From Streptomyces chartreusis NRRL 3882 (GTDB taxonomy: Bacteria > Actinomycetota > Actinomycetes > Streptomycetales > Streptomycetaceae), in the NCBI RefSeq assembly GCF_900236475.1, contig NZ_LT963352.1, forward strand, positions 5,894,001 to 5,958,000: a DNA stretch of 64,000 bases, given 5' to 3'. Both the position numbers and the translations under genes were made by a program. Under the pieces are notes generated by a model that did not search any database, was not told where the DNA came from, and saw only the letters and a program-made list of their open reading frames with translations. Shown piece by piece: positions 52,037 through 60,122 of this stretch (position 1 is its first letter; each line of letters starts with the position of its first letter).

Positions 52037-52846
52037 GTGCCGGAAGGCCACACCATCCACCGACTGGCCCACGACTACGCCACCGCCTTCCTCGGCACGA
52101 CCCCCCGGATCACCAGCCCCCAGGGCAAGTTCACCGACGCCGCAGCCCTCCTCACCGGCACGGAACTCACCCACACGGAAGCCCACGGCAAACACCTCTT
52201 CCTCGGCTTCCACGCCACCGACTGGATCCACATCCACCTCGGCCTCTTCGGCAAGGTCACCTTCGCCCCCGCCCCCGCACCCCCACCCACCGACACCGTC
52301 CGCCTCCGCCTCGCGAACGACACCACCTACGTCGACCTCCGCGGCCCCACCACCTGCGCCCTCATCACACCCCCGGAGAAGCAGGCGATACACGACCGCC
52401 TGGGCCCCGACCCCCTCCGCGACGACGCCGACCCGGACACCGCGTACCGCCGCATCTCCCGCAGTCGTACGACCATCGCCGCCCTCCTCATGGACCAGAA
52501 GGTCATCGCCGGCGTGGGAAACGTCTACCGCGCGGAGGTCCTCTTCCGGCACCGCATCGACCCGTACCGCCCCGGCAAGGACATCACCCCGCCCGAGTGG
52601 CACGCGATCTGGACCGACCTGGTCGAGCTCATGCACGAGGGCGTCCGCAACAACCGCATCGACACGGTCCGCCCGGAACACACCCCGGAGGCGATGGGCC
52701 GCCCACCCCGAGTGGACGACCACGGCGGCGAGGTGTACGTCTACCGCAGGGCCAACCAGCCCTGCCACCTCTGCGGCGGCGAGATCCGCACCGCCGACCT
52801 CGCCGCCCGCAACCTCTTCTGGTGCCCGACCTGCCAACGCCCTTGA
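52037..52846 (+). CDS. nei: Endonuclease VIII / Fpg-family DNA glycosylase
   Basis: A 269-residue bifunctional DNA glycosylase and AP-lyase that excises oxidised pyrimidines. The catalytic N-terminus is PEGHTIHRL (Pro2 as nucleophile, Glu3). The helix-two-turn-helix region is VIAGVGNVYRAEVLFRHRI, and the C-terminal zinc finger is CHLCGGE...CPTC. GTG 52037 with GGAG upstream; after Met removal Pro2 becomes the N-terminus as needed. The sequence starts like M. tuberculosis Rv2464c. Confidence 0.93.
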   Translation: MPEGHTIHRLAHDYATAFLGTTPRITSPQGKFTDAAALLTGTELTHTEAHGKHLFLGFHATDWIHIHLGLFGKVTFAPAPAPPPTDTVRLRLANDTTYVDLRGPTTCALITPPEKQAIHDRLGPDPLRDDADPDTAYRRISRSRTTIAALLMDQKVIAGVGNVYRAEVLFRHRIDPYRPGKDITPPEWHAIWTDLVELMHEGVRNNRIDTVRPEHTPEAMGRPPRVDDHGGEVYVYRRANQPCHLCGGEIRTADLAARNLFWCPTCQRP

Positions 52847-52880
52847 CCACCGCGGCGGCCCCAGAAGACCGACCCCACCC

Positions 52881-54137
52881 TCAGAAACTGTGCGGCAACC
52901 ACGGCGCCACCACCCCGCTGCCGAACCCCAGTGACGCCTCCGCCAGCGCCCCCCGCCGCACCTCCCGCACACGCCCCGCCGCCCCCAACGCCCCGAGGCT
53001 CACCCCACCGAGATACGCCGCCCCCAACTCCCGTACGGACAACGCGACATCCGCCGCATCCGCCGTACGCACACAGGACGCCCCCTTCGCATCCCCGCTG
53101 AGCCGCCAGCGCCCGGCGTTCCAGGGACAGAACGCGTCCTCCACCTCGAACACCACATCCACCGGCGCCTGATACGTCCGCGCCTCCAGAGCGGCCCCGA
53201 CGTCCACCAGCCGTACGTACAGCGAATCCCGCACGCGCGGCCGGCACCGCCGTATGTCGGACACCATGTACTGCCACGCGTCGTCGACCGGCCGCCTCCG
53301 CATCACCAGCGTCGACGTCAGGTCCACACCGAACAGGAACCGCAACAGCGCCGCGTCCGCCGCGGGATCCAGCGCGGCCGAGTCCTCCAGAGTCACCGTG
53401 CCGTTGGCCCCGGCGTCCTCCCACCCCGGCTTGATGCGGTACCGCGCGTACCCGACCGTCTCCCCGTCCCGCTCGGCGAGGACGCACTGAAGCGGCGACG
53501 CCCCCGCCCGCTCGCTCTCCGGATCGAGTACGCCGACCCGCTCCCACCCGGGCTGCCGCGCCAGCATCCCCGGCCGTGACGGCACCAGCCGCGCGTACAC
53601 CGCCTCGCACACGTCGACGACTTGGGCGGGAACGGCGTAGCGCAGGCGCACATCGTCCGTACCCGCCGGAAGCGACGACAGCCGCACCCGGTCCGTGTCG
53701 ATCTCGGCGTTCAACTGAAAGGTGGCGTTGCCGTATCCGAACCGGCCGTAGATCGCCGGCTCGGAGGCCGTGAGCACGGCCAGCGGCTCACCCCAGGCGC
53801 GGACGTCGTCCAGCTGCCGCCGCATCATCGACGTCAGGACACCGCGCCGGCGGTGCGTGGCGGCCACGCTCACCATCGTCACGCCCGCCGCCGGCACCGA
53901 GGCCCCGCCGGGCACGGTGAGCCGGAAGGAGAACGCCCCCGCCGTCCCCACGCAGTCGTCCCCGTCCCAGACACCGAGCGAACGGTCGTACTCGGTCAGC
54001 GAGTCCCACAACTCCCGCTCCTCGGCGGACTCGGGCACACCGCCGAAGGCACGGATGAGGGTCTCGTACCACGTGTCCCAGTCGTCCCGCCGAAGCACCC
54101 GCGGGGTCGCCGCGGAGCCGGTCGTGTCAGTCGTCAT
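52881..54137 (-). CDS. Eis-family GNAT N-acetyltransferase
   Basis: A 418-residue Eis-type acetyltransferase: tandem GNAT domains (VTMVSVAATHRRRGVLTSMM, about residues 86-105, is the acetyl-CoA loop; the aromatic AIYGRFGYG follows) and an SCP2-like C-terminal domain. The C-terminal residue is Phe, matching the Eis family in which the terminal carboxylate is catalytic. Eis enzymes acetylate amines such as aminoglycosides and lysines. The physiological substrate here is unknown. Confidence 0.88.
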   Translation of the reverse strand: MTTDTTGSAATPRVLRRDDWDTWYETLIRAFGGVPESAEERELWDSLTEYDRSLGVWDGDDCVGTAGAFSFRLTVPGGASVPAAGVTMVSVAATHRRRGVLTSMMRRQLDDVRAWGEPLAVLTASEPAIYGRFGYGNATFQLNAEIDTDRVRLSSLPAGTDDVRLRYAVPAQVVDVCEAVYARLVPSRPGMLARQPGWERVGVLDPESERAGASPLQCVLAERDGETVGYARYRIKPGWEDAGANGTVTLEDSAALDPAADAALLRFLFGVDLTSTLVMRRRPVDDAWQYMVSDIRRCRPRVRDSLYVRLVDVGAALEARTYQAPVDVVFEVEDAFCPWNAGRWRLSGDAKGASCVRTADAADVALSVRELGAAYLGGVSLGALGAAGRVREVRRGALAEASLGFGSGVVAPWLPHSF

Positions 54138-54299
54138 GGCCCATGCGTACCAGTGCGGCGCGGGACGGGCGAGGGAATTTCTCCTGGGTGGCGACGGGCC
54201 GGCGCATGGTGGAGTTCACTGTGAAGTCGGCCCTCGGACGGGGGACAAGTGGGACCTCCCGTGCCAAGTGGCCGGTCCGATGGATAGGGTCCCGAACTA

Positions 54300-55478
54300 A
54301 TGGCAGCAGGACGAGAGCGGCGCGCGGAAGCCGACACGTTCACGGCCCGGTTGAAGAAGCAGTGGCACCGGGCCCGCGTCGGCGTGCGCCGAGCCGCCGT
54401 GGACTACTTCCGCGGCGACGGCTCGGACTGGATCGCCCTGGCCGGTCTGCTCCTGATGGTTCCGGTGATCGCGGCGGCGACGCTGGCGAACTCGGTGTGG
54501 TTCTCGCCGGCCGCGCTGGTCCTGCCGGTCGTCGTGGGCGGCCTGCTGCTGCGCCCGGCGAGCCTGCTCGGCCTGTACGCGGCGGCCGCCACGGCGCTGA
54601 TCGTGGAATCGGTGCGGCTCGGCCCCTACACGGAGGGCCCCTCCAGGGTCACCCCGGGTGTGGTGCTGGTGGTCGCGGCCTGTGGTTTCTTCGGGCTGCT
54701 GCTGGCCCAGTTCCGCAGCCGCGTCGGTGTGCCCTGGCGGCGCGGCGGCACCATGCTGTTCGACCTGCGTGAACGCATCCGGGTGCAGAGCAAGCTGCCC
54801 GGTCTGCCGGACGGCTGGCACCGGGAGATGGCGCTGCGCCCCGCGGGCGGCCAGTCCTTCTCGGGTGACTTCGTGGTGGCGGCGCGCACCAACGGCGGCC
54901 GTACGCTCGAGGTCGTCCTCACCGACGTCTCCGGCAAGGGCATGGACGCCGGCTCCCGCGCGCTGCTGTTGTCCGGCGCGTTCGGCGGCCTGCTCGGCTC
55001 CCTCCCACCGCACGCCTTCCTCCCGGCCGCCAACGGCTATCTGCTCCGCCAGGACTGGGACGAGGGTTTCGCGACCTCCATCCACCTGGTCCTCGACCTG
55101 GACTCCGGCGACTACGAGCTCTACTCCGCCGGCCACCCGCCCGGCCTCCAGCTCAGCGCGGGCAGTGGCCGCTGGGAGGAGAAGGCGGCCGAGGGCCCGC
55201 TCCTCGGTGTGTACGACGGCGCCCAGTTCGACCCGGTGAAGGGCTCGCTCCGCCCGGGTGACGTGCTGATGCTGTTCACGGACGGCCTGGTGGAGACCGC
55301 CGACCGGGACATCGTCGAGGGCATCGACCGCCTCACCGGCGAGGCCGACCGTTATGTGGCGGGCGGCTTCCACGGCGCCGCCTGGCACCTCATCGAGGCG
55401 GTGGCCAAGGACGTCAACGACGACCGGGCGCTGCTGCTGATCTGCCGGGATGGCTCGACGGCCGCCTCCGCCCGCTGA
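54300..55478 (+). CDS. Membrane SpoIIE-type PP2C phosphatase
   Basis: A 392-residue protein with an N-terminal membrane domain of about four helices (DWIALAGLLLMVPVIAAATL; PVVVGGLLLRPASLLGLYAA; VLVVAACGFFGLLLA) and a C-terminal SpoIIE/RsbU phosphatase domain (about 155-380) with metal-ligand motifs SGDF, TDVSGKGMDAG and MLFTDGLVETA. These phosphatases dephosphorylate anti-anti-sigma proteins in partner-switching pathways. It precedes the ESX genes by 172 bp on the same strand. A cognate anti-anti-sigma protein is not in the window. Confidence 0.9.
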   Translation: MAAGRERRAEADTFTARLKKQWHRARVGVRRAAVDYFRGDGSDWIALAGLLLMVPVIAAATLANSVWFSPAALVLPVVVGGLLLRPASLLGLYAAAATALIVESVRLGPYTEGPSRVTPGVVLVVAACGFFGLLLAQFRSRVGVPWRRGGTMLFDLRERIRVQSKLPGLPDGWHREMALRPAGGQSFSGDFVVAARTNGGRTLEVVLTDVSGKGMDAGSRALLLSGAFGGLLGSLPPHAFLPAANGYLLRQDWDEGFATSIHLVLDLDSGDYELYSAGHPPGLQLSAGSGRWEEKAAEGPLLGVYDGAQFDPVKGSLRPGDVLMLFTDGLVETADRDIVEGIDRLTGEADRYVAGGFHGAAWHLIEAVAKDVNDDRALLLICRDGSTAASAR

Positions 55479-55650
55479 CGTACGGACCGCCCGACCCACG
55501 GTTCGGTCATCATTGTGTGGTGCTTCTGTGACTGAACCGGACCCCGATTGCGCAGGCAACTTTCGTGTTGATAGAGATTATTGACGAGACTTGAGGGCGG
55601 CCCGGAAGTGGTCGCCGTGTTGGCCCATACGGGGGAGGCGAGTCAGGGCG
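55479..55650. other. Intergenic region upstream of the ESX-like pair
   Basis: A 172-bp gap with an AT-rich island (GTTGATAGAGATTATTGACG) about 70-90 nt upstream of the first ESX gene, probably the promoter. No other feature seen. Confidence 0.4.
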
Positions 55651-55977
55651 ATGAAGTTCGACATGGGGGCTCAGACGCTGTCGACGCTGCAGCGTGACAC
55701 GCGGGGTTCGACGGACGATCTGGGTGGTCTGGTCCGGCAGTTGGTGGCGGCGGCGCAGCCGCTGGAGGGCAAGTTCAATGGTTCTGGTCGGGTGATGTTC
55801 GACCAGTTCAAGGCGCGGGCGGATCGGATCGCGTCGGACCTGAACTCCTCGCTGTCGGCGATCCTGGGCGGTCAGTCCGGGATGGACTCGGCGTTCTCCT
55901 CGGGTGACCAGGAGCAGGGTGACAACGCGCGTCAGCAGATGTCGGCGGCGAATTTCGACGCCGCGCGTTTCCGCTGA
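55651..55977 (+). CDS. ESAT-6-like (WXG100-superfamily) protein 1
   Basis: A 108-residue alpha-helical protein of the WXG100/ESAT-6-like type, small, cysteine-free and with an F-x-G-x-G loop (KFNGSGRVMFDQFKARADRI) replacing the usual WXG turn near residue 45. Such proteins leave the cell by type VII secretion as heterodimers. ATG 55651 follows GGCGAGTCAGGGCG; the upstream frame has no support. It is followed after 80 nt by the probable partner. It resembles streptomycete EsxB-like proteins. Confidence 0.8.
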   Translation: MKFDMGAQTLSTLQRDTRGSTDDLGGLVRQLVAAAQPLEGKFNGSGRVMFDQFKARADRIASDLNSSLSAILGGQSGMDSAFSSGDQEQGDNARQQMSAANFDAARFR

Positions 55978-56057
55978 GCGCTGCAGGCGTTTGAGCGCCG
56001 CCGGCGTTTCGCCGGTGGGTTTCTGGTCGTGTTCGGTTTCTCGGGGAGTGGTGTGTG

Positions 56058-56372
56058 ATGGCAGGCGCGGGTTCGGACCGCAGGTCGTACGACACGGGTG
56101 CGTCGGCGGACGCGCAGACGAACATCCAGGGGGTGATCGGCCGCCTGGAGTCGCTGATCACCCAGCGTGACAAGCAGGTGAAGGCGGCGATGGCCGACTT
56201 CACGGCGGACGGTGTGGCGGATGAGTACCACGGCAAGGAACAGCGGTGGAACAACGCCTCGCAAGAGGTGAAGAACATCATTCATCTGCTGAAGACGACG
56301 CTGGAGAAGAACGACGGCACGGCGCAGTCGACGATTCAGCGTGCGAAGGCGGCGGTCGACAACATCGGCTGA
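56058..56372 (+). CDS. ESAT-6-like (WXG100-superfamily) protein 2
   Basis: A 104-residue helical protein with a central turn EQRWNNASQEVKNI, where W-N-N stands for W-X-G. It is the probable dimer partner of the preceding ESX-like protein. ATG 56058 is chosen over GTG 56055 because of the GGGAG spacing, though either is possible. The C-terminal half carries a helical stretch TTLEKNDGTAQSTIQRAKAA. Encoded immediately before the toxin module. Confidence 0.8.
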   Translation: MAGAGSDRRSYDTGASADAQTNIQGVIGRLESLITQRDKQVKAAMADFTADGVADEYHGKEQRWNNASQEVKNIIHLLKTTLEKNDGTAQSTIQRAKAAVDNIG

Positions 56373-56437
56373 GCAGCCGCTGCTGTCGCTGTAGTTCTGT
56401 CAAATGGTTCGTTGAGTGTGCGTGACGGGGGTTTTCG

Positions 56438-56824
56438 GTGCCCGGCTGGGATCTCAAGCCGCAGGGTATTTCGCATGTGCTGCAGACGACGGGTGATGCG
56501 GCGTCGAAGCTGGAGAAGTACGCGAAGGCGTTCGGTGAGCATCTGACGTCGGCGGCGTCCAGTGCGGGCACCGTCTCCGCCGAGGGCGGCGGTGAGGGCG
56601 GCGAGAAGGCGCAGGGCGGTCTGGTGGCGCTTGCGTTGTCGCAGTTCGCGGAGCACGCGACGAAGGATCTGAAGTTCGTCGCCGCGCGGGCGGGCAAGTC
56701 GTTGCAGGGCGCGGTGGATGCCACCACGGCGTATCTGAACGGTGACGAGGAGATGGCGGCCGAGGCCCAGCGCAAGACGCTGCAGGCGCCTGCGGTGGAT
56801 CTGCCGGGAGTCGGTAAGCGGTGA
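56438..56824 (+). CDS. DUF6507-like helical partner protein
   Basis: A 128-residue helical protein starting GWDLKPQGISHVLQTTGDAA, with no membrane span. It is similar to small ESX-associated proteins (DUF6507-like) that precede large type VII effector genes in streptomycetes; this family name is my recollection. It overlaps the toxin gene as GTGA, so the two are co-translated. A role as an effector chaperone or co-secreted partner is inferred from the overlap. Confidence 0.6.
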   Translation: MPGWDLKPQGISHVLQTTGDAASKLEKYAKAFGEHLTSAASSAGTVSAEGGGEGGEKAQGGLVALALSQFAEHATKDLKFVAARAGKSLQGAVDATTAYLNGDEEMAAEAQRKTLQAPAVDLPGVGKR

Positions 56825-59388
56825 TTCAGCCGGAGAAGATCCCGCAGTTCACGGGGAATCTGGAGCAGCTGGAGACGGATTACGCGGACCTGAAGAAGGA
56901 CGCGGGTCATATCCGGGACACCGGTGCCGATGTCCATTCCCGGTTCCAGGGCCTGTCGGCGTTCTACACGGCTCCGGAGGCGGAGCAGTTGTTCGCCACG
57001 ACCAAGCCGGTCAAGGAGAAGGCGGACGCGTTCGCCGACGACCTGGAGAAGGTGTCGGGCGCGCTGTCGTCATACGCCACCGAAATCCGTCCGCTGGTGG
57101 CGAAGCTGAAGCAGCTGAAGACGGACGCGGCGGCCTTCGTCTCCTCGGTCAAGGACGATGACGAGTGGGAGTACGACGAGGACAAGGTCGACGAGCACAA
57201 CAAGCTGCGGGATGAGATCACCGCGACGGTCGCGGCGTTCTGGGCGGCGGAGCGTACCTGCCACAACAAGATCACCGCTCTGTGGGGCGGGACGCAGATG
57301 GTGGCCGGGGACGGTTCGAAGAAGAAGAACCAGTACGGCTTCAACGCCGAGGACATGAAGAACGCCAAACTTCCCTGGGGTGACCCGGTGGAGGAGAAGC
57401 ACCACTGGTACGAGGTCGGCCACTGGGTGAAGTCGTTCGTGTGGGACGGCCTGATCGTCGACGGTATCTGGGGCACGATCAAGGGCCTGGGCACGCTGGT
57501 CGGCTTTGGTGGCTGGGATGCGATGAAGCAGGCCTGGAAGGGTCTGGCCCAGCTGGCGACCGGTCTGGCCATCACGGCGATCCCCGGGGCGCAGACGTGG
57601 TTCTGGACGGCGTCGGACAAGGACATGCCGTCCTGGCTGCGTGACTCGCGTACCGCGATGAAGGAGACCGGCAAGGCGCTGGTGGCCTGGGACCAGTGGG
57701 GCAAGAACCCCGCCCGCGCGGCCGGCGCTGTCACCTTCAACGTACTGACGACGGTCTTCACCGGTGGTGCGGGTGCGGCGGCCTCGGGTGCGGGCAAGGC
57801 GGGCGCGGTCGCCAAGGCGTTGTCGGTGGCGGGCAAGGCGGGCCGGGTGATCGACCCGATGACCTACATCGCCAAGGGCGCGGGCGCCGGTCTGTCGAAG
57901 ATCGGCGACATCACCAAGGGCCTGAAGGGCGTCGGAAACATCGACATCCCCACGCTCCCCGACGGCGCGGTCCACCTCCCCGACGGCCACCAGCTGGCCC
58001 CGGACGGCAACCTCGTCTCGCCCAACGGCACGATCGACACGACACCGGTTCCCCAGGGCACCACCCCGGCGGTCCCGCACGGCACCACCCCGACGCTCCC
58101 GGCCCACTGGACGACGCAGGGCGCCCCGACACCGTCGTACGCGGGGGCGGCCCACGGCGTCGACGGAGCCGCGCACACGGTGGACAACGCGGCCAATCCG
58201 GGGCACTACACCACGCCCCCCGCGGCCCCGACCCACACCCCGGGCGGCGCCTTCGACCCGGCGCCGGCTCCGTCGGCGTACGACCACGCGCCGACCGGTT
58301 CGCCGTACGGCCACGCACCCTCCGCGTCTCCCTACGGCCACGCTCCGTCGCCGGGCATGTACGATCACGCACCCGCACCGTCGGCATACGATCACGCACC
58401 GCCTCCGTCGGCGTACGACCAGACGCCTCAGCCGTCGTCGTACGACACGACCCCGGCCGCTGCACCGCACACGGGCGGTCACGACATCCCTGGCACCGGG
58501 GGGCATGGCTACGACGCCCCTGGCGCCGGTCACGCCGACGACGCCTCGCACGGCGCCGGACACGGGGACGACGCTGTTGGCCACGCGGAGGACGCGGTGC
58601 ACGCCGGCGACCACGCGGACATCGGCCACGGGGTGGCGGACGCCGCCGCACACCACGGCACCGACGCACCGGCGGCTCCGGGACACCAGGGCACGGACGT
58701 ACCGGGGCACGGCGGGGCCGGAGAGCCGTTCGAGTACAAGCCGATCATGTCGGCGGACGACTTCGACAACCTGGCCACCGACGCGGAGCGGCACGCGGCG
58801 GCCACGGCGGAGCTGGAGCGGGGGACCAACCCCTACCCCAGCACCAGCGACGAGGCAGGCAAGAAATACGGCGACGCGCACTGGAACGACTTCCTGGACA
58901 ACCTTGACCCCAAGGCCAAGGGCGCGCTGGAGCGATACAGCAGCTTCTATTACAAGAACATCAACGGCCAGCTGCGGGACGTCGACGTGCCCCTGAAACC
59001 CCAGGTGCAGAATCTCGTCGACGACATGGACCGGGTCATGGGCGGCCGCCCTGTCCCCGAGGACATCATGGTCGTCCGAGGGACGGAGTATGACCACGTC
59101 CTCAAGGAGGTGGACTCGGTACTCGACATGGAAGGCAGAACCTTCACGGATGACGGGTTCACCTCCACGTCGCTCGGCAAGACCGCGGCCTTCGACCACC
59201 AGCCGATGATCATGCACCTTCGGGTACCGAAGGGCACGCCGGCCCTCTGGATCGACCACATCTCACTGAACAAGGGCGAGCGGGAGCTGTTGCTCGCTCG
59301 CGGTTCGCAGTACAAGGTGACGCGCGTCTTCCAGGACACGGCCGGCAAGTGGCACGTCTATGGAGAGGTTTTGCCGAGGAGCTCTTAG
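56821..59388 (+). CDS. Polymorphic toxin with C-terminal ADP-ribosyltransferase domain
   Basis: An 855-residue protein, probably exported by type VII secretion. Residues 1-120 are helical (LXG/ESX-like N-terminus), then a middle region with amphipathic/hydrophobic stretches (about 200-370) and a long Pro/His/Asp-rich linker with SAYDHAP-type repeats (481-640). The C-terminal domain (about 645-855) has the R-S-E ADP-ribosyltransferase triad: Arg753 in VVRGTEY, Ser782-Thr-Ser in GFTSTSLG, and Glu820-x-Glu822 in KGERELLLARG. GTG start overlaps the previous stop. The target is unknown. Confidence 0.82.
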   Translation: MIQPEKIPQFTGNLEQLETDYADLKKDAGHIRDTGADVHSRFQGLSAFYTAPEAEQLFATTKPVKEKADAFADDLEKVSGALSSYATEIRPLVAKLKQLKTDAAAFVSSVKDDDEWEYDEDKVDEHNKLRDEITATVAAFWAAERTCHNKITALWGGTQMVAGDGSKKKNQYGFNAEDMKNAKLPWGDPVEEKHHWYEVGHWVKSFVWDGLIVDGIWGTIKGLGTLVGFGGWDAMKQAWKGLAQLATGLAITAIPGAQTWFWTASDKDMPSWLRDSRTAMKETGKALVAWDQWGKNPARAAGAVTFNVLTTVFTGGAGAAASGAGKAGAVAKALSVAGKAGRVIDPMTYIAKGAGAGLSKIGDITKGLKGVGNIDIPTLPDGAVHLPDGHQLAPDGNLVSPNGTIDTTPVPQGTTPAVPHGTTPTLPAHWTTQGAPTPSYAGAAHGVDGAAHTVDNAANPGHYTTPPAAPTHTPGGAFDPAPAPSAYDHAPTGSPYGHAPSASPYGHAPSPGMYDHAPAPSAYDHAPPPSAYDQTPQPSSYDTTPAAAPHTGGHDIPGTGGHGYDAPGAGHADDASHGAGHGDDAVGHAEDAVHAGDHADIGHGVADAAAHHGTDAPAAPGHQGTDVPGHGGAGEPFEYKPIMSADDFDNLATDAERHAAATAELERGTNPYPSTSDEAGKKYGDAHWNDFLDNLDPKAKGALERYSSFYYKNINGQLRDVDVPLKPQVQNLVDDMDRVMGGRPVPEDIMVVRGTEYDHVLKEVDSVLDMEGRTFTDDGFTSTSLGKTAAFDHQPMIMHLRVPKGTPALWIDHISLNKGERELLLARGSQYKVTRVFQDTAGKWHVYGEVLPRSS
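58261..58466 (+). repeat. SAYDHAP-type tandem repeat in the toxin linker
   Basis: About seven imperfect in-frame copies encoding units such as SAYDHAP and SPYGHAP, with codons for Tyr-Asp/Gly-His-Ala-Pro. The repeat lies between the trafficking region and the toxic domain. Confidence 0.75.
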
Positions 59389-59464
59389 CGGACGCCCCGC
59401 CCGGGAGCACCAACAGGGAAAGACGTCGTCGCCGGCCGCGCCGACACACAGGAGAATGGACTTC

Positions 59465-59863
59465 ATGAGCAGCGAGAAACCAGTCCCGTCGCGCTTTGAG
59501 GAAAACCTTCAATTCAAGCAGGTGGCAGGCCCGGCGACGTATAGCATCACCACCGATGGGCCCGTCCTGTACCTGAGCGTCGCAGACCGTACAGGCACTG
59601 TCATTGGTTACGTGTGGGCGAACGACAAGGACGATGCGGCCGGCTGGGTCGTGCCGCCGGGGCTCCCGGCCAATGCCGTCAACGCCGGTGGCAGGTGGGT
59701 GCGAGCTCTGCGCGCCGGCAAGGCCCGGCAACTCGCTCCGACCGTCCTCCTTGCCGAGCTGGCACGCGGCGTGAACGACAGCGAGCAGAGCCACGCAGTT
59801 CCGGATTCCCTCACTGAGGTACCGACGCTTGCCGTTCTCAAGGAGCACGCCGCTGGCGGTTGA
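59465..59863 (+). CDS. Putative immunity protein (first copy)
   Basis: A 132-residue cytosolic protein directly downstream of the toxin gene (76 nt gap). It has a beta-rich start (YSITTDGPVLYLSVADRT, then VIGYVWANDKDDAAG) and a helical second half ending SLTEVPTLAVLKEHAAGG. ATG 59465 is chosen because CAGGAG is correctly spaced. The same first-half pattern (YLSV...VIGY-WA) begins the protein at 60123 (YITV...VIGYAWA). Position and duplication argue for an immunity role against the ADP-ribosyltransferase; no family name recognised. Confidence 0.65.
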   Translation: MSSEKPVPSRFEENLQFKQVAGPATYSITTDGPVLYLSVADRTGTVIGYVWANDKDDAAGWVVPPGLPANAVNAGGRWVRALRAGKARQLAPTVLLAELARGVNDSEQSHAVPDSLTEVPTLAVLKEHAAGG

Positions 59864-59890
59864 GCGGCCGGTAAGCACGACGCCGCTGTC

Positions 59891-60103
59891 ATGAACCATA
59901 CGCAGCCCCGGGCGTTCGCCGAAGGCGGGATCTGGTACGCCAGGCTGGAGGAGGCCGAGGCCCTCGCCGAGTTCCTGGCAGACCCGGAACCGGGCGGCAG
60001 GGGCCGTCCCCTGCCAGGCTCCCTCACTGACGCCCCGAACGCGGCCGCAGTCGAGGCCCTTGCCGCGGGCGACCCTGCACTGGGCCGATCCGCCTCCGAA
60101 TGA
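59891..60103 (+). CDS. Short protein resembling the immunity tail
   Basis: A 70-residue ORF whose end, PGSLTDAPNAAAVEALAAG, parallels SLTEVPTLAVLKEHAAGG of the preceding protein. The N-terminal half (GGIWYARLEEAEALAEFLA) has no clear counterpart. It may be a decayed partial duplicate of the immunity gene or a short gene in its own right. It lies 27 nt after the first immunity gene. Confidence 0.5.
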   Translation: MNHTQPRAFAEGGIWYARLEEAEALAEFLADPEPGGRGRPLPGSLTDAPNAAAVEALAAGDPALGRSASE

Positions 60104-60122
60104 GGAGCCCCGAGACAGCAGC

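Noticed and set aside
58261..58466. CRISPR-like array
   Set aside because: Repeats are in frame, encode SAYDHAP units and lack spacers of uniform length; they are part of the toxin linker.
57070..59259. 729-codon frame antisense to the toxin
   Set aside because: Shadow of the toxin repeats; no conserved domain and no start signal.
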